Below are positions 1 to 5,229 of a stretch of 8,445 bases of DNA, piece after piece. The stretch covers positions 1 to 8,445 of the forward strand of contig JAKAOD010000114.1 of NCBI GenBank assembly GCA_021823365.1, written 5' to 3'. Position numbers and translations under genes: made by a program. Source of the stretch: Actinomycetes bacterium (GTDB lineage: Bacteria; Actinomycetota; Acidimicrobiia; Acidimicrobiales; Bog-793). The number at the start of each line of letters is the position of its first letter. Positions within the stretch are counted from its first letter, which is position 1. The notes under the pieces are model-generated. The model did not search any database. It worked only from the letters and a program-made list of their open reading frames with translations, and was not told where the DNA came from.

Positions 1-1290
1 CTCCTCGGAGCAGGTGATCCCCGAGCCGGCGTAGTGGTAGCCGAGGACGAGCCCCAGCGCGTGGAACTCTTCGTACTTCGTACGTACGATCTCCGTCCCC
101 GCGCGCCTGCGCGCCGCGTCGCCTTGGGAAGAGTCCTCGAGCAGCAGCGGATCGGCGAAGTCTGCGGAGGAGCGGGCCGACTGCCGGCTGGCGATGTCGA
201 TGGTCTGCGCCGCCACGGGCAGCCGCTCCTCCTCGTAGCTGGCCACGAGACCGGGTCCTCCCCAACCAGCGGTCACGGCGGCGATCTTCCAGGCCGCGTT
301 GACCGCGTCGCCGACGCCGGTGTTGAAGCCGTGCCCGCCCCAAGGCGGGTTCAGGTGGGCGGCATCGCCGGCCAGCAGCACGTCGCCGTCCACATAGCGC
401 TCGGCGTTCAGCATGCGACCGGTCCACGGATCGGTGCCGATGAGCTCCAGGTCGACAGGACCGCCGACCGCAGCGGCGATGCGCGCGCGCACCTCGTCGT
501 CTCCGAGGTCGGGAGCCACGCCGATGAGCCCGATCCACCAGCGCTCCTCGAGGTCGAGCCGGCCCATGTACGCGGACGCACCGGGCTGCAGCACCCAGTA
601 CTGGATGGCCGGCCCGTGGGGGATCCGTTCGAAGAGCCCCGGCGCGTCGAAGACCGCGGTCAGGTTCCGCCGCGCGTCGACGACCCCGCGGTATCGGACG
701 CCGATCGACTTCCGGACGACGCTCGAGGCGCCGTCGCACCCGAGCACGAAGCGGGCCCGGACGGACCGGCGTTTCCCCGACCAGCTGCGCAGCTCGACGG
801 TCGCTCCTGCGCCCTGGCGGACGACCCGGTCCGCTCGCCACCCGTACGCGGCCGTGCAGCCGGGAAACCCGGCGATGGCGTCGCGCAGGACCTGTTCGAC
901 GACGAACTGGGGGACCTGCTGGCTCGTCTCGGCGAACAGTTCCGAGCGCTCCGAGGTCAGTCCGAAGCAACCGGTGAAGCGGGCCACCTCCGGTCCGAGC
1001 AGGTTGACGCAGAAGACGACGTCCTGCGACCACCCGACTGGGAGGTAGGCCGCATCGCGAAGCGTCGCGGCGAGCCCCCACCTGCGGAAGTGCTCCATGG
1101 TGCGGATGCTCGTCGTCTTCGCGCGCGGTCGGACCTCGGACACCACCTGCCTCGGCTCGACGAGGAGGCAGTCGACCCCGCGCCGCCCGAGCTCGAGCAT
1201 CGCCGACAGCCCCGTCGGCCCGCCGCCCACGACGATGACGTCGCACGCCTCGGGGACGGCCGCGCCCTCGACGGCCCGATGTCCCTCCAC
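1..1290 (-). CDS. FAD-dependent aromatic-ring monooxygenase, PheA/TfdB type (3' end beyond window)
   Basis: This is the 5' part (430 codons, no stop before the left edge) of a group A flavoprotein hydroxylase, which uses NAD(P)H and O2 to hydroxylate phenolic rings in the cytoplasm. Visible motifs: the Rossmann GxGxxG as VVGGGPTG (residues 20-27), the DG motif as GCDGASS (about 184-190), and the second FAD-contact motif as GDAAHLNPPWGGHGFNTG (308-325). The segment ending LGLVLGYHYAGSGI near residue 425 is typical of the 2,4-dichlorophenol/phenol hydroxylase-like branch. Family members are usually about 530-600 residues, so roughly 100-170 are missing. I translated the whole stretch and saw no frameshift. 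The start chosen is GTG at 1290, just ahead of the FAD motif; an ATG at 1298 is out of frame. No clear Shine-Dalgarno precedes it. It is divergent from the amidohydrolase/thiolase pair, which suggests a shared catabolic role. The substrate cannot be read from sequence. Confidence 0.9.
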   Translation of the reverse strand, partial: MEGHRAVEGAAVPEACDVIVVGGGPTGLSAMLELGRRGVDCLLVEPRQVVSEVRPRAKTTSIRTMEHFRRWGLAATLRDAAYLPVGWSQDVVFCVNLLGPEVARFTGCFGLTSERSELFAETSQQVPQFVVEQVLRDAIAGFPGCTAAYGWRADRVVRQGAGATVELRSWSGKRRSVRARFVLGCDGASSVVRKSIGVRYRGVVDARRNLTAVFDAPGLFERIPHGPAIQYWVLQPGASAYMGRLDLEERWWIGLIGVAPDLGDDEVRARIAAAVGGPVDLELIGTDPWTGRMLNAERYVDGDVLLAGDAAHLNPPWGGHGFNTGVGDAVNAAWKIAAVTAGWGGPGLVASYEEERLPVAAQTIDIASRQSARSSADFADPLLLEDSSQGDAARRRAGTEIVRTKYEEFHALGLVLGYHYAGSGITCSEE

Positions 1291-1296
1291 ACGACC

Positions 1297-1302
1297 ATGG
1301 TA
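1297..1302 (-). promoter_or_regulatory. candidate -10 box (TACCAT), possibly for a leaderless mRNA
   Basis: Read on the minus strand, TACCAT fits the actinobacterial TAnnnT -10 pattern and ends 6 bases before the chosen GTG start at 1290 (four-base gap to the first preceding codon, CGT). Transcription would then begin at or next to the start codon, which agrees with the lack of a Shine-Dalgarno. No convincing -35 element lies 16-18 bp upstream (TTCGGC at best). Short motif, so tentative. Confidence 0.3.
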
Positions 1303-1374
1303 GGGTGCGTCTGCGCCTAGCCGAACGCGACGGGCGCCGCGGCCGGGAACGCAGGTACACGAGGGAGCTGCACC

Positions 1375-1381
1375 GAGGTGA
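1375..1381 (+). promoter_or_regulatory. ribosome binding site deciding the amidohydrolase start
   Basis: GAGGTGA ends four bases before ATG 1386 and is a strong match to the anti-Shine-Dalgarno. It supports ATG 1386 over the in-frame upstream GTG at 1305, which has no such site and would add 27 residues ahead of the conserved N-terminal EEHF motif. Confidence 0.7.
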
Positions 1382-1385
1382 CGTC

Positions 1386-2327
1386 ATGCGGGTGATCGCA
1401 CTGGAAGAGCACTTCACCGCGCCGGGGCTCCCGACGCACGGCCCTGGCCGAAAGCCGGAGATCGCCTCCTTGCTCCGAGACCTCGGCGAGGCGCGCCTCG
1501 CCGACATGGACGCCGCAGGGATCGACCTCCAGGTGCTCTCGGCCTCTTCGCCTGGGACGCACCTCCAGGCACCGGGCGACGCGATCGCGACCGCGCGGGA
1601 CGCGAACGACCTTCTCTTCGAGACCGTGGCGGCACGGCCGGACCGGTTCGCCGGGTTCGCCCTGCTCCCCATGCCGGCGCCCGACGAGGCCGCGGCGGAG
1701 CTCGACCGGTGCGTGACCCGGCTCGGGTTCAAGGGAGCCATGATCCACGGCCACGTCAAGGGCAGGTTCCTCGACGCAGACGAGTTCTCGCCCGTGCTGG
1801 CCTGCGCCGAGGCGCTCGGTGTCCCGATCTACCTCCATCCCACCCCGCCGACGCCCGCCGTGTTCGACGCCTACTTCAGCGGGCTGCCCGAGCAGACGGC
1901 GGGGGTGCTGGCGGGAGCCGCGTGGGGATGGCATGCAGAGACGGGGCTCCACTCGCTTCGGCTCGTGGTGAACGGCGTGTTCGACCGGTACCCCGGCCTG
2001 AAGGTGGTGATCGGGCACATGGGCGAGAACATCCCGTTCTCGCTCGCCCGCGCCGACTCGGTGCTCTCGCCCGCGACCACGCACCTGAAGCGCCGGGTCG
2101 CCGAGTACTTCCACGAGCACTTCTGGATCACGACGAGCGCCTACTTCACCCTGCCGCCCTTCCAGTGCGCGCTGAGCGTCTTCGGCATCGACCGCATGCT
2201 CTTCTCCGTCGACTACCCCTTCTCCGAGAACATGGCCGGCCGGCGGTTCCTCGACAGCGTCCCGCTGAGCCCTGCCGATCGGGAGAAGCTGGCCCACGGC
2301 AACGCAGAGGATCTGCTCGACCTGTGA
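1386..2327 (+). CDS. amidohydrolase-2 family protein, gamma-resorcylate decarboxylase-like
   Basis: A 313-residue TIM-barrel metalloenzyme of the ACMSD/amidohydrolase-2 group (PF04909), cytoplasmic with no signal peptide. The N-terminus MRVIALEEHF matches the opening of gamma-resorcylate (2,6-dihydroxybenzoate) decarboxylases. The expected metal and catalytic residues are present: Glu7 and His9 (ExH), His151 in YLHPTPP, His211 in VIGHMGEN, and Asp276 in FSVDYPFS. Decarboxylases of this type reversibly remove CO2 from hydroxybenzoates without an organic cofactor. Length is near the family norm (about 320-330). The start is set by GAGGTGA four bases before ATG 1386. The thiolase gene follows closely (38 bp to its preferred ATG, or a 4-bp overlap with an alternative GTG), so the two are probably co-transcribed. 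The divergent flavin monooxygenase could hydroxylate the phenol it releases. Family placement is firm. Decarboxylase rather than hydrolase activity is a reasoned guess, and the ring substrate is unknown. Confidence 0.85.
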   Translation: MRVIALEEHFTAPGLPTHGPGRKPEIASLLRDLGEARLADMDAAGIDLQVLSASSPGTHLQAPGDAIATARDANDLLFETVAARPDRFAGFALLPMPAPDEAAAELDRCVTRLGFKGAMIHGHVKGRFLDADEFSPVLACAEALGVPIYLHPTPPTPAVFDAYFSGLPEQTAGVLAGAAWGWHAETGLHSLRLVVNGVFDRYPGLKVVIGHMGENIPFSLARADSVLSPATTHLKRRVAEYFHEHFWITTSAYFTLPPFQCALSVFGIDRMLFSVDYPFSENMAGRRFLDSVPLSPADREKLAHGNAEDLLDL

Positions 2328-2365
2328 GCTCCACCACCTCCACGAGACGAGCCGGCACGAGCACC

Positions 2366-3577
2366 ATGCGGGACGCGGTCGTCTGCGAACCGCTGCGCAC
2401 GCCTGTCGGCGGGTACGGGGGCGTGCTGCGCGACACCCCTGCCGCTGACCTCGCGACCGCCGTGGTGCGGGCGGTGATGGAGCGCACGGGAATCCCGGGA
2501 GAGCTGGTGGACGAGGTCCTCCTCGGGCAGAGCTACCCGAACGGCGAGGCGCCCGCCATCGGCCGGGTGGCAGCCCTCGACGCCGGGTTGCCCGTGACGA
2601 GCGTCGGCGCGCAGGTGGACCGGCGATGCGGGTCGGGTCTGCAGGCCGTCATCTACGCCGCGATGGAAGTGCAGACCGGCGCCGTGGACCTGGCGCTCGC
2701 CGGCGGCGTGGAGAGCATGAGCCAGGGGGAGTACTACACGACGGCGATGCGGTGGGGGTCGAGAGCCGGCGACGTCGAGCTGGTCGACCGGCTCGCCCGG
2801 GGCCGCGTCACCGCCGGCGGAGCACGCCACCTCGTGCCGGGGGGCATGATCGAGACCGCGGAGAACCTGAGGCGGGAGTACCGCATCGGCCGCCGCGAGC
2901 AGGACGAGCTCGCGCTCGGATCCCACGAGCGAGCGGTCGCCGCCCAGAAGTCCGGCGTGTTCGCCGAAGAGATCGTGCCGGTGACCGTGCGGCGGGGCCG
3001 CGAGGAACTGGTCGTCGACACCGACGAGCACCCCCGCGCCGACACGACGCTCGAGGCCCTCGCAGCCCTCCGCCCCGTCCGGGGGCGCCAGGACCCGGAC
3101 GCGACCGTGACGGCAGGCAACTCGTCGGGTCAGAACGACGGCGCGGCCGTGTGCGTGGTCACCCATCCGGACCTCGCGAAGGAGCTGGGCCTCCGCCCGC
3201 TCGGCCGTCTCGTGTCGTGGGCCGTGGCAGGCGTCGAGCCCGAGCGCATGGGCATCGGCCCGGTGCCGGCCACCGCGAAGGCGCTCGACCGGGCAGGGCT
3301 GTCGCTCGCCGACATGGACTTGATCGAGCTGAACGAGGCGTTCGCCGCGCAGGTGCTGGCGGTGCTGCACGAGTGGTCGCTTCCCGAGGACGCGCTCGAA
3401 CGGCTGAACGTCCACGGATCGGGGATCTCGCTCGGCCACCCCATCGGGGCGACGGGGTGCCGCATCCTCACGACGCTGCTGCGCGAGATGGACCGGCGCG
3501 GGGCGTCCCTCGGCCTAGAGACGATGTGCATCGGCGGCGGCCAGGGCATCGCTGCGGTGTTCGAGCGCGTCGAATGA
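2366..3577 (+). CDS. thiolase family acetyl-CoA acyltransferase
   Basis: A 403-residue thiolase (acetyl-CoA C-acyltransferase), which makes or cleaves beta-ketoacyl-CoA in the cytoplasm. The full catalytic set is visible: nucleophile Cys88 in DRRCGSGLQA, the NEAFA motif at 323-327, His358 in LGHPIGATG, and the second catalytic Cys388 in ETMCIGGGQG. The stretch before the His is NVHGSGIS, with His350 where many thiolases have Asn (NVNGG). Length is normal (about 390-405). ATG 2366 gives the standard N-terminus RDAVVCEPLRTPVGGYGG but has only a weak Shine-Dalgarno. An in-frame GTG at 2324 overlaps the preceding stop as GTGA, has AGAGG 13 bases upstream, and would add 14 Ser/Thr-rich residues. 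Its neighbours suggest the last step of an aromatic ring-cleavage route (beta-ketoadipyl-CoA thiolysis) or related beta-oxidation. Motifs do not separate degradative from biosynthetic roles. Confidence 0.9.
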   Translation: MRDAVVCEPLRTPVGGYGGVLRDTPAADLATAVVRAVMERTGIPGELVDEVLLGQSYPNGEAPAIGRVAALDAGLPVTSVGAQVDRRCGSGLQAVIYAAMEVQTGAVDLALAGGVESMSQGEYYTTAMRWGSRAGDVELVDRLARGRVTAGGARHLVPGGMIETAENLRREYRIGRREQDELALGSHERAVAAQKSGVFAEEIVPVTVRRGREELVVDTDEHPRADTTLEALAALRPVRGRQDPDATVTAGNSSGQNDGAAVCVVTHPDLAKELGLRPLGRLVSWAVAGVEPERMGIGPVPATAKALDRAGLSLADMDLIELNEAFAAQVLAVLHEWSLPEDALERLNVHGSGISLGHPIGATGCRILTTLLREMDRRGASLGLETMCIGGGQGIAAVFERVE

Positions 3578-3614
3578 TGCAGCCTGCGTCACGCCGCGCG
3601 CGACCGCCGGTGCG

Positions 3615-3643
3615 CTGACACCACTCTCGACGGTAGGTACCAT
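3615..3643 (+). promoter_or_regulatory. sigma-70-type promoter candidate for the Liv-type transporter operon
   Basis: CTGACA (3615-3620, five of six against TTGACA) is followed after exactly 17 bp by TACCAT (3638-3643), which fits the actinobacterial TAnnnT -10 pattern. The predicted start is near 3650, giving a 5' leader of about 170 nt ahead of the binding-protein gene. The arrangement suggests the transporter can be expressed independently of the upstream catabolic pair. Confidence 0.55.
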
Positions 3644-3734
3644 CACCGGACCGGCAAGACACACAGACAATACGCACGAGTGGTGCGGACGATTGCAGAG
3701 GCAGGGCGGCAGAAGACGACGCTGTAGAAGAACA

Positions 3735-3756
3735 AGGAAGAGCAGAAGGAAGAGCA
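3735..3756 (+). repeat. direct repeat pair, AGGAAGAGCA
   Basis: The 10-mer AGGAAGAGCA occurs at 3735-3744 and again at 3747-3756, offset by 12 bases. It lies inside the T-poor leader, where low complexity makes short repeats more likely, so its significance is uncertain. Confidence 0.5.
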
Positions 3757-3765
3757 CAGAAGTAC

Positions 3766-3795
3766 GCAGACGAAGCACCAGAAGCAGACGAAGCA
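3766..3795 (+). repeat. direct repeat pair, GCAGACGAAGCA
   Basis: The 12-mer GCAGACGAAGCA occurs at 3766-3777 and 3784-3795, offset by 18 bases, with AGAAGCA-like units in and after it. It is part of the same purine-rich leader and ends 15 bases before the Shine-Dalgarno. The leader may have grown by short tandem duplication. Confidence 0.55.
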
Positions 3796-3810
3796 GCAGC
3801 AGATCAACAA

Positions 3811-3817
3811 AGGGGGA
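3811..3817 (+). promoter_or_regulatory. ribosome binding site deciding the binding-protein start
   Basis: AGGGGGA ends four bases before ATG 3822. It selects this ATG over the in-frame ATG at 3693 and places the basic n-region of the signal peptide at the very N-terminus. Confidence 0.7.
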
Positions 3818-3821
3818 CTTC

Positions 3822-5138
3822 ATGAGGTTACGTCCACACCGGCGGAGCCCGAGCGCCGGCATCATCTCCTTGGTCGGAGTGGCCGCACTCTGCGTAGCCG
3901 TGTTCGGCTCGTTCACCGCGGCAAGCGCTCTGAGGAGCACAAGCGCCAAGGGACCGCTCAACGAGGCGATCGTCATCGCCTACACCGGCCCTGTGTCGTT
4001 CGAGGGCCTGGCCGCAGACGGCGGCGTCTACCCGGGCGTCAGCGAGATCAACGCCGCGGGCGGGATCAACGGGCACAAGGTCAACATCGTGCCGGTGGAC
4101 ACCAAGGGCGACCCGGCAGACGCGGTCCCGCTCGTCGACAAGCTGATCGCCACCACCTCGAACTTGATCGGCGCGTCCGGCATCGGGACGGCGTCGGCGC
4201 CGACGGAGGTCCCGATCTTGAACGCCGCGGGCGTCACCATGATGACGTTCGCCGGGGAGACGGCCTTCAACCGGTCCCACTACAAGTACCTGTGGCGGCT
4301 CCTGCCACCCGACGACGCCAACGGGAAGGCGATGGACCTCTATGCCAAGTCCAAGGGCTACAAGAGGGTCGCCACCGTCTTCGGCACGACAACAGGGGCC
4401 CAAGGTGACCTGCCCGGCGTGCTGTCGGGGCTGAAGGGCACGGGCGAGAAGCTCGTTGCGAAGATCACACTGACGCCGAACCAGCCTTCGTACCGGGCCG
4501 AGGTCGAGAAGCTCATCGCGGCGAATCCGCAGGTGATCTTCACCGAGCAGAACGCCACGACCGCGGTCACCTTCTTCTCAGAGCTCAAGAGCCTCGGACA
4601 CCTGATCCAATCGATCGGCACGAACGCGCTCGTGACAAGCTCGTGGGAGAACGCCGTTCGAAAGGCCATGGGTCGTTCGACATTCAAGAGGGTGCTCACG
4701 GTCCTGTCGACAAGTGCCCCGCACAAGACGCCCGCGAATGCGGCCTACGCCAGGGCCCTCGCGACCGTGAAGTCGAAGGTGGGCTCCCCGTGGACACAGT
4801 GGGAGGGCAACTCGCACTCGCAGGCCGCCTACGACGGTGTCATCGTGCAGGCCCTCGCGATGACGGCGGCCCACAGTGTCACACCGAAGGTGTACAACAC
4901 ACACATCATGGCGGTGACCGAGCCGGGCCGCGGGAAGACGGTGGTGTACACATACGCCGCGGGCGTCAGGGCGCTGAAGGCGGGGAAGAAGATCCAGTAC
5001 TACGGAGCGGGTGGTCCGATCGTCTTCGACAAGTACCACAACTCGTTCGGCAACCAAGAAGCGATGAAGATCAGCACACACGACACCACCATCCCGATCG
5101 CGACCATCCCCGAGAGGGAGATCCAGGCCCTTGGCTGA
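3822..5138 (+). CDS. Liv/HAAT-type ABC transporter substrate-binding protein
   Basis: A 438-residue extracytoplasmic receptor of the LivJ/LivK class (type I periplasmic-binding fold, PF13458 type) that captures a solute and delivers it to the membrane complex encoded downstream. It has a classic signal peptide: basic n-region (MRLRPHRR), hydrophobic core about 13-33, and a likely cleavage site after ASA at 36. The mature protein starts its fold with IVIAYTGPVS (50-59), then INAAGGINGHKV (76-87), SQAAYDGV (333-340) and a GGPIVFDKYHNSFG segment (397-410), all typical of this family. The only cysteine near the signal is Cys24, inside the hydrophobic core after AAL, so there is no proper lipobox. 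That is unusual for a monoderm, where such receptors are normally lipoproteins. The start is set by AGGGGGA. It is first in the operon and is followed by a 91-bp spacer with a strong hairpin. The ligand could be a branched-chain amino acid, a short amide, or, given the upstream genes, an aromatic acid. Confidence 0.9.
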   Translation: MRLRPHRRSPSAGIISLVGVAALCVAVFGSFTAASALRSTSAKGPLNEAIVIAYTGPVSFEGLAADGGVYPGVSEINAAGGINGHKVNIVPVDTKGDPADAVPLVDKLIATTSNLIGASGIGTASAPTEVPILNAAGVTMMTFAGETAFNRSHYKYLWRLLPPDDANGKAMDLYAKSKGYKRVATVFGTTTGAQGDLPGVLSGLKGTGEKLVAKITLTPNQPSYRAEVEKLIAANPQVIFTEQNATTAVTFFSELKSLGHLIQSIGTNALVTSSWENAVRKAMGRSTFKRVLTVLSTSAPHKTPANAAYARALATVKSKVGSPWTQWEGNSHSQAAYDGVIVQALAMTAAHSVTPKVYNTHIMAVTEPGRGKTVVYTYAAGVRALKAGKKIQYYGAGGPIVFDKYHNSFGNQEAMKISTHDTTIPIATIPEREIQALG

Positions 5139-5140
5139 GA

Positions 5141-5150
5141 TGCCCGGGCA
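5141..5150 (+). repeat. 10-bp perfect palindrome TGCCCGGGCA, partly repeated at 5208-5215
   Basis: TGCCCGGGCA lies just after the binding-protein stop. Its CCCGGGCA half-unit recurs at 5208-5215, beyond the large hairpin. Because the unit is a palindrome, TGCCCGGG (5141-5148) can pair with CCCGGGCA (5208-5215), forming an 8-bp outer stem around the hairpin. Confidence 0.6.
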
Positions 5151-5171
5151 GGGAAGAGCGGCTCATTGGTG

Positions 5172-5205
5172 CTACCGCTGCCCGTGGCGACACGGGCAGC
5201 GGTAG
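5172..5205 (+). promoter_or_regulatory. perfect 15-bp hairpin with GCGA loop between binding-protein and permease genes
   Basis: CTACCGCTGCCCGTG (5172-5186) and CACGGGCAGCGGTAG (5191-5205) are perfectly complementary, separated by GCGA, which fits the stable GNRA tetraloop class. No T-run follows (TCCCCGGGCA instead), so a classical Rho-independent terminator is unlikely. Strong hairpins at this place in binding-protein operons often protect the 3' end of the receptor mRNA and reduce expression of the membrane genes, since the receptor is needed in excess. That role here is inferred from position and structure. Confidence 0.8.
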
Positions 5206-5221
5206 TCCCCGGGCAAGGGGA
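5206..5221 (+). promoter_or_regulatory. LivH-like gene ribosome binding site inside a small possible hairpin
   Basis: The Shine-Dalgarno AAGGGGA (5215-5221) lies 8 bases before ATG 5230. TCCCC (5206-5210) is complementary to GGGGA (5217-5221) with a six-base loop, so a 5-bp stem could hide the site. The same bases 5208-5215 could instead join the outer stem with 5141-5148, which would leave GGGGA free. Confidence 0.4.
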
Positions 5222-5229
5222 CCAGGTAC

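Larger units (their letters stand above)
1291..1385. other. divergent intergenic region between monooxygenase and amidohydrolase genes
   Basis: This 95-bp gap must hold both divergent promoters if the two 5' ends are read correctly. Visible: an 8-bp palindrome ACCATGGT (1294-1301) overlapping the candidate minus-strand -10 box, and a Shine-Dalgarno for the plus-strand gene near the right end. No convincing -35/-10 pair for the plus-strand gene and no long inverted repeat that would mark a regulator operator were found. Confidence 0.5.
3695..3817 (+). promoter_or_regulatory. T-depleted, purine-rich 5' leader of the transporter operon
   Basis: From 3695 to 3817 the plus strand has only four T residues (3723, 3725, 3763, 3804) in 123 nt and is dominated by A and G in runs such as GAAGAACAAGGAAGAG. 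The surrounding DNA is balanced and GC-rich, so this is a sharp local shift in composition. Such RNA can form few base pairs and would stay largely unstructured up to the ribosome binding site. A ribosome standby or mRNA-loading role, or a binding site for an RNA-binding protein, is inference. Confidence 0.5.
3578..3821 (+). other. 244-bp intergenic region: promoter and long purine-rich leader
   Basis: This gap separates the catabolic pair from the transporter operon. The first part (3578-3614) is GC-rich with no hairpin plus T-run, so no intrinsic terminator is evident after the thiolase. The middle holds a promoter candidate (3615-3643), and the rest is a T-poor leader of about 170 nt if transcription starts near 3650. 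An open frame continues upstream of the binding-protein start to ATG 3693, but it would encode an Arg/Ser-rich stretch ahead of a signal peptide and is not believed coding. Confidence 0.6.

Noticed and set aside
70..88. Tandem TTCGTAC units and the 10-bp palindrome CGTACGTACG
   Set aside because: They lie inside the monooxygenase coding region, encode a conserved-looking stretch (IVRTKYEEF), and are short enough to be chance.
34..1320. Long 428-codon plus-strand open frame opposite the monooxygenase
   Set aside because: It is antisense to a clear FAD monooxygenase, has an Arg/Pro/Asp-rich translation with no domain, and open antisense frames are common in high-GC DNA.
1317..2297. Long minus-strand frame opposite the amidohydrolase
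   Set aside because: Its composition (Arg, Glu, His, Gly) and lack of motifs mark it as a shadow of the conserved plus-strand gene.
2213..3439. 408-codon minus-strand frame opposite the thiolase
   Set aside because: It spans the end of one real gene and most of the next on the other strand, with no recognisable domain.
3578..3614. Terminator after the thiolase
   Set aside because: Only a 4-bp GCGC stem can be drawn and no T-run follows, so the evidence is too weak to annotate one.
3607..3649. Inverted repeat CCGGTG / CACCGG flanking the transporter promoter
   Set aside because: Six-base arms separated by 31 bases are expected by chance in GC-rich DNA, and there is no further symmetry to suggest an operator.
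3693..3821. Upstream in-frame extension of the binding protein from ATG 3693
   Set aside because: It would put 43 Arg/Ser-rich residues before a signal peptide, has no ribosome binding site, and its composition only reflects the T-poor leader.
5143..5215. CCCGGGCA direct repeats flanking the hairpin, as target-site duplications of a small mobile element
   Set aside because: The inverted repeat is not terminal to the flanked segment, and the repeats are better explained as pairing partners or GC-rich coincidence.
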